A stretch of 64,000 nt of DNA, from contig CAZWOB010000002.1 of the NCBI GenBank assembly GCA_964635295.1, positions 1 to 64,000 on the forward strand. The letters run 5' to 3'. The stretch is from Waddlia sp964635295. GTDB taxonomy: Bacteria; Chlamydiota; Chlamydiia; Chlamydiales; Waddliaceae. The notes under the pieces are model-generated. The model searched no databases. It saw only the letters and a list, made by a program, of their open reading frames with translations, and was not told the origin of the DNA. Position 1 is the first letter of the stretch; every line of letters begins with the position of its first letter. This document shows, in pieces, positions 25,808-35,088 of this stretch. The position numbers and the translations under genes were made by a program.

Positions 25808-27208
25808 CTATGCTTCTGTTTTTGCAATTAAAGCGTTGTTCACTTCATCAAACAATACATACAACATTGCTTTCATGAATATATGTTGGTTTGGATTTAA
25901 CGTCATATCGTTCATGTCTTGTGCAATGAGAGCTTCAAGCGGAAATGAGGAATTTTCAAATCCATTAATTAACAATTCGAGTTCATCCGGTTTTTTTTCA
26001 CTAACGAGGTCCTTAACTATACTCCGCAGTCCTTCTGTACGGCGATTCATATAGAAAGGAAACAAAATCGAAATGAACAATTTCATATGAGTTTGTGCCT
26101 TCTCACCATTCATTGCGGGATCTTCTTTCACAATGTCAACCATGTGATTCAACATCACTTTAACATACCCTTCTGTGTATTCTTTCATTCGCCGATGATC
26201 CGATGTTTCACCCTTATGATTAAATAAACCAGGCTGTGCTTGGTTTATTTCATCTTTGATTTTGTTTAATTTAAAACCAACGGGCATCGTATCAACGAAT
26301 AGTTCACCAACCATAAAGTGAAACCATTCTTCCTGATCGGAATCCAGTTCTTTAGGGTCGAGGGAACTTAAAGTTTCAGTGACAATTAATCTCACCTCAT
26401 CAGTCATGCTTTGTAAAGCAAGCTTTAATGCGTTTACATCCCTGAACTGATCAAGAGCTATATCCTCCAGCAGCGATACCATCTGTTCTGATTTCTCTTG
26501 CTCATCATCAGTTTTGAAGAAACCGAGCTGTAAAGAATACATAATGAACTCTTTCCATTCATTTTCATCTGAATCTGTTTTTTTAGAATCAAACCAGCCA
26601 AACACGCCAAATAGGCTTAACTGATCCTCACAAGAAAAATCACTCAAAACTTCGGCAAGCATCTTCAAAATGTCCTGTCCATTCTCAAAATTTCGTCTAT
26701 CTGCAGATAAAAATTGAATGAAAGATGCCACCTTATCAAGTCTGTCCATTCCTACTTCAGTAGAAACAATCTCATTCATACGCTCACTCAGTAAACTCTT
26801 AAGTAGATCTTCGCTTCGCTCTCCTTTATTATCCGTACCGGAGGACACAACATCACTATTTTCATCAGGAGTTTGCGTGTCCGTTGAAGATGAAGCCCTG
26901 CTATCATCATTACCAGTTGTGTTTATTGGTATGTCTGTTGTGGGAGGAAATTGATCACTCAATTCTTGTTTTGCAACGTTTGAAGCAGTATCTGCCGTCT
27001 CATTTGTCCCTTTGCTCCATTTTTCTGCCGTGAAACGAAAAACAGCAAATCCTGAAATGACCAGGCCAAAAATTCCCGCAATAACAGCTGCAGCAATGGT
27101 CGCTACTCGTTGTGTCGTGCTTAGATCATGCCGAAATCCATCAACCGCGTTCGAAAATTCATCAGAAAAAGGGTTAAAATAACTAACAAAATTATTAACT
27201 GTATTCAT
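25808..27208 (-). CDS. large acidic protein with one N-terminal membrane helix, unknown function
   Basis: 466 residues, not recognised. Residues ~33-58 are one TM helix (VATIAAAVIAGIFGLVISGF). Residues ~65-135 are a Ser/Thr/Asp-rich linker, and the remaining ~330 residues form an acidic, helical domain with many Asp/Glu. GGAG lies 6 bases before the ATG. A membrane-anchored or translocated protein of an accessory region is plausible. Base composition is distinctly A+T-rich compared with the housekeeping genes, and it abuts the AbiE cassette, which hints at acquisition by transfer. Confidence 0.6.
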   Translation of the reverse strand: MNTVNNFVSYFNPFSDEFSNAVDGFRHDLSTTQRVATIAAAVIAGIFGLVISGFAVFRFTAEKWSKGTNETADTASNVAKQELSDQFPPTTDIPINTTGNDDSRASSSTDTQTPDENSDVVSSGTDNKGERSEDLLKSLLSERMNEIVSTEVGMDRLDKVASFIQFLSADRRNFENGQDILKMLAEVLSDFSCEDQLSLFGVFGWFDSKKTDSDENEWKEFIMYSLQLGFFKTDDEQEKSEQMVSLLEDIALDQFRDVNALKLALQSMTDEVRLIVTETLSSLDPKELDSDQEEWFHFMVGELFVDTMPVGFKLNKIKDEINQAQPGLFNHKGETSDHRRMKEYTEGYVKVMLNHMVDIVKEDPAMNGEKAQTHMKLFISILFPFYMNRRTEGLRSIVKDLVSEKKPDELELLINGFENSSFPLEALIAQDMNDMTLNPNQHIFMKAMLYVLFDEVNNALIAKTEA

Positions 27209-27271
27209 TTATATCTCCATTTTTATTTTTTTATCTAAAAATAGTATAGGTTATTTTTAAAAACAAAAACA

Positions 27272-27300
27272 GGGTATAATAGGGTGAAAAATACCCTATT
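27272..27300. promoter_or_regulatory. operator-like inverted repeat upstream of the 466-residue protein gene
   Basis: AATAGGGT (27278-27285) and ACCCTATT (27293-27300) form a perfect 8-bp inverted repeat. AGGGTAT at 27271-27277 can pair with the same right arm instead, giving two alternative stems. It lies ~70 bases upstream of the gene start. Confidence 0.35.
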
Positions 27301-27463
27301 TGAAATGAAATGTTAAAATTTTAATAATAGAATCGATAAAAACCAAAAATATTGATCATATTTTATGAAATATTTTTTTATTAATTGTAATATCGTTCTT
27401 GTCTTAAGCACAATTTCGAATCATAATCGGTATAAATACGCTCAGTGTCCTAAATTTTTGCCG

Positions 27464-27841
27464 CTATTGAACGTTATAGGACCCCTCATAGGACGTGTAT
27501 TCCTTCCCATCAACCTTAACGCTTACCGGAGCTATTGTGTATGCCCCCTTTTCCTTGGCTGGGATTGTGTACTTATAAAAGGATATCACTAAATTCGTCC
27601 CCTTCCCCATACTGACATTTTTGGAGAAATTCACGGATAAGGGCTTTCCTCCCTGAGTAAAGCTGCTTTCATCTACCTTGGCAGATGTCTCATGCGTCAC
27701 TAATACCGATACTTCGATGGGTTCACCAACAGAAACATACTGATTCGCTTCAACTGATACAGATGTCGCACCCAAAGCAAAAATTTGGACCGGAAGCACT
27801 AACAAAGTTAATAAAACGAATATCCAATGATTTTTTAACAT
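27464..27841 (-). CDS. small secreted BatD-like protein
   Basis: About 125 residues from the ATG at 27841, preceded by GGAGGGGG. A signal peptide (HWIFVLLTLLVLPVQIFA) leads into a beta-rich domain with SVEANQYVSVGEPIEVSVLV, FTQGGKPLSVNFSKN and KGAYTIAPVSVKVDGKEY. This layout, including the 'yti.p..v.vdG' end, resembles the N-terminal domain of BatD/oxygen-tolerance proteins, but it lacks the rest of BatD and its TM segment. A periplasmic partner role is possible; function uncertain. It is divergent from the cation antiporter. Confidence 0.55.
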   Translation of the reverse strand: MLKNHWIFVLLTLLVLPVQIFALGATSVSVEANQYVSVGEPIEVSVLVTHETSAKVDESSFTQGGKPLSVNFSKNVSMGKGTNLVISFYKYTIPAKEKGAYTIAPVSVKVDGKEYTSYEGSYNVQ

Positions 27842-27891
27842 ACCCCCTCCTTTCAAGATATTAACTGACACTATCTCCTTTTACCACTTCT

Positions 27892-28953
27892 ATGTTGACG
27901 GGTCAAGATTTCCCTTTCTCCAATATTAAAAAAATGTCTACTCTAATCACTATGAAATGGGAACTGCTGGAATTAATCGGAATCGTTGTCTTATCACTTG
28001 CCGCCTTAATGTTTGCTTCGGAAAAAGCGGTCAAATATATCCTCGCCCTCGCAGACCACTTTGGCTTTAGCGATACCTTTGTCGGGTTAACTGTCTTTTC
28101 CATCACAACCAGCCTGCCTGAAATCATCGCCCATTTGACCGCGTCTATGAATATTCTAGCAGGGACATTGGATTACAAAATCGTTTCAGCTACTGTGTTA
28201 GGAGCAAATATTGGCTCCGATGTCATCCAGCAAACGTTCATTTTAGGATTGGTCGTCATCGTTATCGGAGGAGTTCAATTCAAAAAGGACTTTTTGATCA
28301 CTGCCTATCTCCCCATGATCGGAACCACGTTGATGTGCATCATTCTTGGTTTTGACGGCCACTATTCCCGCCTGGATGGATGTGTGTTGTTCGGGACCTT
28401 TCTTGCCTACCTGATCTTCCTCTATCGGAGAGAAAAAAAAGCAAAGGAGTTGCTGGGACCTCCTATAAAAAGCAAACGGGTTGACAATGTTGCAGTTGAC
28501 ACCGCGATCGCCTTGGGATGTATTGGGATCATGATGGTCAGCGCGCACTATCTTCTTCTCTCCATCGAAAAATGTGTAGAGTTGACAGGTCTTGGAGCAT
28601 CTTTGATCGGCGTAGTGACAATCGGTGTCGCCTCCGCCTCACCTGAACTCTTCACGGCATTTTCGGGAATCCGGCAAAAAGCCGTCGGGGTCAGCCTCGG
28701 GACATTGATCGGCAGCAACATTGCCAATCCGTTGGTAGCTATTGGAGGCGGGGCGATGATCTCGACCTATTGGGTTCCCCGTCCGCTGATCTTTTGGGAT
28801 TTGGCAATGGAGACGATTACTGCCGCCCTCCTGCTGTCCTACTTGCTATTAAAAAAAGAAAAGGGATATTTAGGCAGAGCAGGAGGTTTATACCTGATAG
28901 GTCTATACCTTTTTTACCTTTCTATCCGTATCATTTACTTCCCCGTGGATTGA
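27892..28953 (+). CDS. Ca2+/cation antiporter (CaCA family, YrbG-like)
   Basis: Up to 353 residues; the conserved part begins at the ATG at 27952, which may be the true start, since none of the candidate starts has a good ribosome site. Ten to eleven membrane helices with two family alpha-repeats: SITTSLPEIIAHLTASM and GVASASPELFTAFSGI, the second followed by GSNIANPLVAIGG. The acidic residue after SLP/SP binds the cation. It would exchange Na+ or H+ for Ca2+ across the inner membrane. A Ca2+-type P-ATPase gene starts 4 bases downstream, so the pair probably forms a calcium-efflux operon. Confidence 0.82.
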   Translation: MLTGQDFPFSNIKKMSTLITMKWELLELIGIVVLSLAALMFASEKAVKYILALADHFGFSDTFVGLTVFSITTSLPEIIAHLTASMNILAGTLDYKIVSATVLGANIGSDVIQQTFILGLVVIVIGGVQFKKDFLITAYLPMIGTTLMCIILGFDGHYSRLDGCVLFGTFLAYLIFLYRREKKAKELLGPPIKSKRVDNVAVDTAIALGCIGIMMVSAHYLLLSIEKCVELTGLGASLIGVVTIGVASASPELFTAFSGIRQKAVGVSLGTLIGSNIANPLVAIGGGAMISTYWVPRPLIFWDLAMETITAALLLSYLLLKKEKGYLGRAGGLYLIGLYLFYLSIRIIYFPVD

Positions 28954-28957
28954 GAAG

Positions 28958-31618
28958 ATGAATCGTGAAAAAAGCAAAACACTCTGGTGGACCAAATCAA
29001 AAGAAAAGGTCGTCAAGTCATTGGAGTCCAGCCTGCAAAAAGGGCTGACCCAACAGACCGCTGAAAAGCGCCTTCAGACTGTCGGTCCCAACTCCCTTCC
29101 CGAACAAAAGCCTGTATCTGCGCTTTCGGTACTCGTCGAACAGTTTACCAGTTTGATCGTTTGGATATTGATCATTGCCGCCGTCATTGCAGGCTTTCTT
29201 GGCGAGTGGATCGATGCAATTGCGATCATTGCTATCGTGATCATCAACGGCATTCTCGGATTTGTGCAGGAATTCCGGTCGATCCGTTCAATGGAAGCCC
29301 TTATCAAACTCACGCACCCCACATCCAAGGTGATCAGGGATGGAACATTGATGAGCCTGCCCTCCGAAGAGATCGTTCCCGGGGACTTGATTCTTCTCGA
29401 AGCGGGTGATAAGGTCCCGGCTGACGGAAGGATCGTCAAAAATTCTCTTTTGAACATGCAGGAGGCTGCCTTAACCGGAGAATCCGCAACCGTTGCTAAA
29501 AACATCGATCCTATTGAAGATCCCGAGCTTCTTCTTGGCGACCGGGCAAATATGGTGTTCCAGGGAACGACCGTAGCATCCGGTAAAGGATATTTCATCG
29601 TAACCGAGACAGGGCAGAAGACCGAGCTCGGAAAAATTGCCAAACTGTTAGAGAGCATAGACGATAAAGAAACTCCTCTGCAAAGACGATTAAGTGAGCT
29701 TGGAAAGCGGCTTGTTTACTTATGCCTGCTAATCGTGGGTTTGATCTTTGTCATCGGAGAGCTGCGCGGATACGATCCCTTTGACATGCTGATGACCGCG
29801 CTTAGCCTGGCGGTAGCTGCCATCCCTGAGGGGCTGCCTGCTGTTGTGACCATTGCACTCGCCATCGGAATGCAAAAAATGGTGCGCCGTAATGCGCTGG
29901 TCCGGAAACTGTCTGCTGTCGAGACCCTTGGCTGCACGACTGTGATCTGCTCAGATAAAACGGGAACGCTGACCGAAAATAAAATGCGTGTGCACTCTGT
30001 CTGGGCTAATCAGGAAGTGATCACCATGACTGGGGACGCCTACGAACCGAAGGGTCAGTTTGAATTGGAAGGAAAAGCGGTTGACGTTTCCAGCCATTCA
30101 GAGTTGATAAAGCTCCTTGAGATTGTTTCTCTTTGCAATAATGCGAACCTCAACAAGGCCGATGGTCATTGGGAAATTACTGGAGACCCCACAGAAGGAG
30201 CTCTCCTCGTCGCAGCGCAGCTGGCAGGCGTTTCTGCAGACAGGGAGCTCGTTCAAGATGAAGACCCTTTTGATTCCAAAAGAAAGCTGATGTCCGTCCT
30301 TATTGAAGGACAGCTTTGCCTGAAAGGGGCTCCTGACATTTTGCTTGAGCGCTCGAAATCGATTCTGCTTTACGGTAAAGAGACTGCGATCACTCCGGAT
30401 ATCATAACAGAAGTGGAAAATGCCATCCATCAGCTAGCCTCTCAAGGGCTGCGCGTGTTGGGCGGCGCCTATCGACCCATCGAAAACACAAAATCGATTG
30501 ATCCTTCAATGGAACAAGACCTCGTATTTGTCGGACTGGCAGCGATGAGGGATCCTCCACGACAGGAAGTAAAAGATGCAATCAAAAAGTGCCGCCTGGC
30601 GGGCATCCGACCTGTCATGGTCACCGGCGACCATATGGAAACAGCTGTTGCGATCGCCAAAGAGCTTGATATCTTGCGCGACGGGACCGCTATTGATGGA
30701 AAACAGCTTAAAATGATGAGCAAGGAGGAGCTGTACGATCAGGTGGAAGAGATTTCTGTCTACAGCAGGGTCTCCCCTAACCACAAGATGAGGATCATCG
30801 AGTCCCTTCGAGAACGGGGCCATGTCGCGGCAATGACCGGGGACGGGGTCAATGACGCACCAGCTGTTGACGACGCGGATATCGGAGTGGCAATGGGAAT
30901 CACCGGAACAGATGTCACAAAAGGGGTTTCCGATATGGTGATCCTTGATGACAACTTCAGCACAATCGTCCACGCGATTGAGGAAGGGCGCGGCATCTAT
31001 GACAATATCGTCAAATTCACCAGTTACCTGTTTTCCTGTAACCTCGCCGAGGTCCTGATCATTTTTATCAGCTTGTTCTTTTTGACTACAGACGCGCAAG
31101 GGCAGGCGATGGTCATTCTAGCTCCTGTCCATCTCTTATGGATCAACCTGGTTACTGACGGACTTCCAGCAATCGCCCTTGCGCTGGACCCTCCCTCTAA
31201 AGATGTGATGACAATCCCTCCAAGAGAACCGAAAGCCCCCATTTTTTCACTCGACTGGGGACTTCGGCTTTCAACGCTCAGCTTGTTGATCTGCTTCATT
31301 ACTTTAGGCGCCTTCTATTATGTTTATGAGGCTGATCCCTATCGCGCTCGAGCGACCGCATTCACAATGCTGGTGATGCTCGAATTATCCAAGGCGTTCA
31401 TCTTGAGAGCAAGATACCGCATCGGGATCCTGGACAATCCCTATTTGATTGGCGCTGTCGGGCTGTCTTTTCTCTTGCAGTTGGCAATTATCTATCTTCC
31501 GATTTTCCAGCTTCCTCTGAAAACCGCTCCGCTAGCCATGAGCGAATGGGGATTGATCGCAGGCGGACTTGCCCTGCAGTGGGTCCTTGCCTACCCGATC
31601 ATCCGCACTGCAAAATAG
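28958..31618 (+). CDS. P-type Ca2+-transporting ATPase (type IIA, SERCA/PacL-like)
   Basis: 886 residues with the full P-type plan. Actuator motif LTGESATV, phosphorylation site DKTGTLTEN with Asp333, KGAPDILLER, the hinge MTGDGVNDAPAV, and ten TM helices. The M4 motif PEGLPAVV and the M6 segment NLVTDGLPAIALALDPPS match Ca2+-site residues, favouring Ca2+ over heavy metals, though Mn2+ cannot be excluded. An N-terminal cation-ATPase domain (LQKGLTQQTAEKRLQTVGPN) is present. It pumps ions out of the cytoplasm at the cost of ATP. It is the second gene of a two-gene operon with the CaCA antiporter. Confidence 0.93.
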   Translation: MNREKSKTLWWTKSKEKVVKSLESSLQKGLTQQTAEKRLQTVGPNSLPEQKPVSALSVLVEQFTSLIVWILIIAAVIAGFLGEWIDAIAIIAIVIINGILGFVQEFRSIRSMEALIKLTHPTSKVIRDGTLMSLPSEEIVPGDLILLEAGDKVPADGRIVKNSLLNMQEAALTGESATVAKNIDPIEDPELLLGDRANMVFQGTTVASGKGYFIVTETGQKTELGKIAKLLESIDDKETPLQRRLSELGKRLVYLCLLIVGLIFVIGELRGYDPFDMLMTALSLAVAAIPEGLPAVVTIALAIGMQKMVRRNALVRKLSAVETLGCTTVICSDKTGTLTENKMRVHSVWANQEVITMTGDAYEPKGQFELEGKAVDVSSHSELIKLLEIVSLCNNANLNKADGHWEITGDPTEGALLVAAQLAGVSADRELVQDEDPFDSKRKLMSVLIEGQLCLKGAPDILLERSKSILLYGKETAITPDIITEVENAIHQLASQGLRVLGGAYRPIENTKSIDPSMEQDLVFVGLAAMRDPPRQEVKDAIKKCRLAGIRPVMVTGDHMETAVAIAKELDILRDGTAIDGKQLKMMSKEELYDQVEEISVYSRVSPNHKMRIIESLRERGHVAAMTGDGVNDAPAVDDADIGVAMGITGTDVTKGVSDMVILDDNFSTIVHAIEEGRGIYDNIVKFTSYLFSCNLAEVLIIFISLFFLTTDAQGQAMVILAPVHLLWINLVTDGLPAIALALDPPSKDVMTIPPREPKAPIFSLDWGLRLSTLSLLICFITLGAFYYVYEADPYRARATAFTMLVMLELSKAFILRARYRIGILDNPYLIGAVGLSFLLQLAIIYLPIFQLPLKTAPLAMSEWGLIAGGLALQWVLAYPIIRTAK

Positions 31619-31671
31619 TCGTCCCTGAATAGATTCTTTATTTTTTTCTGGATTTCAAGTATGACTAGATC

Positions 31672-32787
31672 ATGAATATCGTCCTTCTACTTATGCTTGC
31701 CCTGCTCTCAGCTTGCAGCAGCAACGACAATGAACCGAAAAAAGTTGTCGTCATGCTCGACCTTCACGGGTCGCAAAGCCCCATCGGCAAAGAGGCGATG
31801 AACGGCTTTCTTCTCGGATGGCGGCAACTGGATGCTGAGCTCTCGTCCCAGATCTACATCTCTATCATCGACACCAGGACAGATATGGGAGTCACCGAAA
31901 ATGCCGCACAGGCAACTGCGCCACAAGTCGTCATCGGGGCCGGATTCACCGACAACAACTCTATCCTTGTCGCAGGTGAGTATTTTGAAGAGAACGGTGT
32001 TCCTTTTCTCTCCATCGGAGCCACAGACCCCTCCCTTCCCGAACGGTTCGGCAATACCATATTCCTGGTACCTTTCGGAGACAATACGCAGGCTGCAGCG
32101 GCAGCTGAGTTTGCGATCAAAAAATTTGGGAACACAGCTGCCGTTATTTGGGACTCCACGTCGGAATATACCCGCAACCTTCCCAACTATTTTTCCACTC
32201 GGTTCAAGCAGTTGGATGGGGAGATACTCTACGATACATCTTATCCCGGTGGGTGCAAGATCAACCAAATTGCTGACAGCCTTTCAAACCTCGATCCAAA
32301 ACCGGACTTCATCTTCCTTTCCGCATTGCCTGAATGTGCGGTAAGTATTATTGCTTCGCTGAGGGAACAAGGGGTCGATCTGCCGGTCATTGGAGGAGAC
32401 GGTTTAGATACACCTGAGATGACAAAAGATGACGCGATCAGCAATGTGTGGTTCACTGCCCACGACTGGGAAGGTTCGAAAAAATCCGAGGTTTTTCTAA
32501 CGGAATATCACAACACATTCAACTCCCACCCTAGCAGCTCTTTTGCAGCTCTTGGATATGATACGGCCAAGCTGCTGGGCCAGGTGCTGCAACGCGCCCG
32601 CTCAGGGAATATGATCGAAGAACTGGAAAAAACGACGGGCTTTGAGGGAGTCACGGGGACAATCACCTATTCCAAAGAAACTCATATCCCCAAAAAATCT
32701 GTGTGGATCATCTCCATTGATCAGGGAAAAAAATCGCTTGCAGCGGAGATCGTTCCCGAACAGATCCCCCCTCCCCTCTCAAATTAA
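31672..32787 (+). CDS. periplasmic-binding lipoprotein (LIV-binding-protein-like)
   Basis: 371 residues. The N-terminus is a lipoprotein signal with lipobox LLSAC (Cys15). The body matches type 1 periplasmic-binding folds of the branched-chain amino-acid group: VVVMLDLHGSQSPIGKEAMNGF, AVIWDSTSEYTRNLPNYF, LPVIGGDGLDTPEM and the C-terminal FAALGYDTAKLLGQVLQRA. No permease or ATPase gene is nearby, so it is an orphan binding protein; it could serve a remote transporter or act as a sensor partner. The 3' end overlaps the convergent membrane-protein gene by 9 bases. Confidence 0.82.
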   Translation: MNIVLLLMLALLSACSSNDNEPKKVVVMLDLHGSQSPIGKEAMNGFLLGWRQLDAELSSQIYISIIDTRTDMGVTENAAQATAPQVVIGAGFTDNNSILVAGEYFEENGVPFLSIGATDPSLPERFGNTIFLVPFGDNTQAAAAAEFAIKKFGNTAAVIWDSTSEYTRNLPNYFSTRFKQLDGEILYDTSYPGGCKINQIADSLSNLDPKPDFIFLSALPECAVSIIASLREQGVDLPVIGGDGLDTPEMTKDDAISNVWFTAHDWEGSKKSEVFLTEYHNTFNSHPSSSFAALGYDTAKLLGQVLQRARSGNMIEELEKTTGFEGVTGTITYSKETHIPKKSVWIISIDQGKKSLAAEIVPEQIPPPLSN

Positions 32788-33468
32788 GCTCAGGAACGAA
32801 TACTCCCGATAGCCGATCAAGTAGCTCACAGCATCTTCAATCAGCAGCATTCCCAATAAGAAGAACAAAACAGGAAGATACTTGGTACATGTGCGATGCA
32901 TCCAATCATTGATCGATTCAAAGACCGCTTCGCTCTCTTTTCTATAAACCAGACGTATGGGTATCAATAAAGTGTAGGGAAGAATATAGGCAAGGTTATA
33001 CACGAGAAGCACCCATAACGTTGGAACGACCTCCAGTTCAGCTTTTAAAATCTGATCGATTGCCGCTAAATAAGGAACGGCAAAGGGAAGTCCGACTAGA
33101 TTCACCTGCGCTCCTAAAAAAAGATAGGAGAAGATCCCCATCTCTTTTTCTTGCGTGAGTTCCTTCTCCGGATGTTTATCACCTGAGCGATATTGATCCC
33201 AGGCAACGTAAAAAAGAAGCACTGCGACACAAAGCTCCAACAGATAATCAAAGCCGGGAGGAATATGAAAAAAATTCTCAAATTTTTCCAGTCCGACAGC
33301 GATCAAAATACCGGCAAGATAGTAGGTCGCGAGATAACTTCCCAAAACGGCGATCGCATTGACTAAAGGATGCCTGGACCCTAAACTAAATATTGTCCCC
33401 GCAAGCAAGACCGGATTTAAGATATCCGCAATCAGGATCGGTATGAGAATAATGAATAGCTGTCCCAT
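32779..33468 (-). CDS. polytopic inner-membrane protein (GAP/LysE-like)
   Basis: 229 residues with six or so TM helices: LFIILIPILIADILNPVLLA, VLGSYLATYYLAGILIAV, YLLELCVAVLLFYVAW and three in the second half. The pattern of N-D-N-P near the start and a charged cytoplasmic loop (SGDKHPEKELTQEKE) is like GAP/LysE-superfamily exporters. Substrate unknown; no neighbouring gene helps. Confidence 0.6.
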   Translation of the reverse strand: MGQLFIILIPILIADILNPVLLAGTIFSLGSRHPLVNAIAVLGSYLATYYLAGILIAVGLEKFENFFHIPPGFDYLLELCVAVLLFYVAWDQYRSGDKHPEKELTQEKEMGIFSYLFLGAQVNLVGLPFAVPYLAAIDQILKAELEVVPTLWVLLVYNLAYILPYTLLIPIRLVYRKESEAVFESINDWMHRTCTKYLPVLFFLLGMLLIEDAVSYLIGYREYSFLSLI

Positions 33469-33489
33469 ACCTGCAGCTTATATCAGACT

Positions 33490-33963
33490 TCAGGATTTAT
33501 TCGAATGGAACAAATGCCAGACCGACCTGCCGCTCCAGGCACCGAAGGAAAGGCCGGCGAGAGCCCCGAAAATACTAAAAGGGATCGGACTATGATGATG
33601 ATCGACAAGATGCTCAAGGGTGATCCCGGTTGCAGCCAACGTATTGAGCGCTTTAGGAAACCGCACGCCGGAAAGCTCTTCCAGAAATCCATGGGCACAC
33701 CCTCCATCTCCCCCTTTTTCTGCAGCTTTTCCATTTTTAGACTCCCGATACCCGACATAAATGCCGTATCCCAGCCCGGCAGCAAAACCAACAGAGGTGG
33801 AAACAGGATGGGAAATCATCCCGAATATAGTCAAAGCGACCCGGCAGACAACCTCGAGTACATTTTGGAAACTCCAGGTCTTTTGCTGGTTTCTTGGGAC
33901 ACAATGGTCCGCATGGCAGCAATGGCAATGAGGGTGAGTGTGTGAAGCGGCTGTACTGGACAT
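33490..33963 (-). CDS. small membrane protein with His/Cys-rich N-terminus
   Basis: 157 residues, not recognised. The N-terminus HTHPHCHCCHADHC carries five His and four Cys within ~14 residues, a likely metal-binding patch. Two hydrophobic segments follow, VCRVALTIFGMISHPVSTSV and SIFGALAGLSFGAWSG, with a GGDGGCAHG loop and an HLVDHHH stretch between them. A metal-handling or metal-sensing membrane protein is possible (inference). It lies 21 bases from the start of the GAP-like gene on the same strand, so both may share a transcript. Confidence 0.55.
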   Translation of the reverse strand: MSSTAASHTHPHCHCCHADHCVPRNQQKTWSFQNVLEVVCRVALTIFGMISHPVSTSVGFAAGLGYGIYVGYRESKNGKAAEKGGDGGCAHGFLEELSGVRFPKALNTLAATGITLEHLVDHHHSPIPFSIFGALAGLSFGAWSGRSVWHLFHSNKS

Positions 33964-34024
33964 AAGATGAATAACCTTAGATAATTCTTAGGAAAATTTT
34001 ACTTTAACAGGCCTTAAAAATCTA

Positions 34025-34053
34025 TTGTTTTTTATTAAAAAATATGCTATTAT
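34025..34053 (+). promoter_or_regulatory. promoter giving a predicted leaderless transcript
   Basis: TTGTTT (34025-34030), 17-base spacer, TATTAT (34048-34053). The expected start point coincides with the ATG at 34060, and no ribosome-binding site precedes that ATG. Confidence 0.45.
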
Positions 34054-34059
34054 TTTCGC

Positions 34060-35052
34060 ATGATTATACGAATTTTTCTCGCTACACTCCTTTTCTCCAT
34101 AGGGCTGATTTATTCTGCTCCGAAGACCGCCCCAACCCTGGAAATTGTCTCCACCCAAAAAATCTGGGATAAAGTGGAACATGCTGCTTTTACAGATCTG
34201 ATGCGCCACAACGGGGTCTGGTATCTGACATTCCGAGAATCTGACCAGCATGCGGCTGGAAAAAACGGTATCATCCGGATTCTGCAAAGCGAAGACGGCG
34301 AAAACTGGAAAACGGCTGCTGTGATCAAAAAGCAAGGGATCGACCTGCGGGACCCAAAGCTTTCCATTACGCCAGAAGGTCAATTCCTTCTCGTGATTGG
34401 CGGTTCGGAATATTCTGACGAGGGGCAATGGATCACCTCGCGCTCCTATGTCGCTTTATCCTCGGATGGAAAAAACTGGTCGGACCTTACGCAAATCCTC
34501 CAGGACAAGGAGTGGCTCTGGAGAGTTACCTGGGACCGTGGGACCGGATATGGGATCGCCTACCGTTCAATCCCAGGAAAAGGACGGATCGCCACGCTGT
34601 ACTCAACAACCGACGGCATCCACTACTCCCCTCTGCAGGTGTTTGACATCACGCACAACCCAAGCGAAGGGACTATCCGTTTTCTCAAAGACAGCACCAT
34701 GGTCATCCTGATCCGCCGTGGTGGGAACGCCTGGATCGGCACAAGTGAAGTTCCCTATACAGACGTTTACTGGTCGGAATCAGAGCATTATCTTGGCGGC
34801 CCGAATTTCGTCATTCTTCCTGATGGGAGAATGATCGCTTCAGGACGTGTGTATCATGAAGACCTCTCGGAAAAAACCGCGGTACTTGAAATGACGGCCA
34901 CCGGATTAAAGCGGCTGTTCGACCTGCCAAGCGGCGGCGACGATACCAGCTACCCCGGAATGGTCGTCCGCGATGGAGAACTGTGGATCAGCTACTATTC
35001 TTCCCATGAAGGTAGTAAAACCTCTATCTATCTCTCCAAAATCAAATATTGA
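34060..35052 (+). CDS. secreted sialidase-like beta-propeller protein
   Basis: 330 residues. A signal peptide (IFLATLLFSIGLIYS) is followed by repeated BNR-like blades: YLTFRESDQHAAGKNG, ILQSEDGENWKTAAVI, VALSSDGKNWSDLTQI and LYSTTDGIHYSPLQV (S-x-D-G-x-x-W type Asp boxes). DLRDPKLSITPEG is typical of six-bladed exo-sialidase-like proteins. True sialidases need an Arg triad, a Tyr/Glu pair and a catalytic Asp; these cannot be assigned from sequence alone, so glycosidase activity is uncertain. It would act in the periplasm, at the surface or in the host vacuole. Confidence 0.72.
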   Translation: MIIRIFLATLLFSIGLIYSAPKTAPTLEIVSTQKIWDKVEHAAFTDLMRHNGVWYLTFRESDQHAAGKNGIIRILQSEDGENWKTAAVIKKQGIDLRDPKLSITPEGQFLLVIGGSEYSDEGQWITSRSYVALSSDGKNWSDLTQILQDKEWLWRVTWDRGTGYGIAYRSIPGKGRIATLYSTTDGIHYSPLQVFDITHNPSEGTIRFLKDSTMVILIRRGGNAWIGTSEVPYTDVYWSESEHYLGGPNFVILPDGRMIASGRVYHEDLSEKTAVLEMTATGLKRLFDLPSGGDDTSYPGMVVRDGELWISYYSSHEGSKTSIYLSKIKY

Positions 35053-35088
35053 CTTCTTTAAAGCATAACTGGATACTTTTTGACCAGA

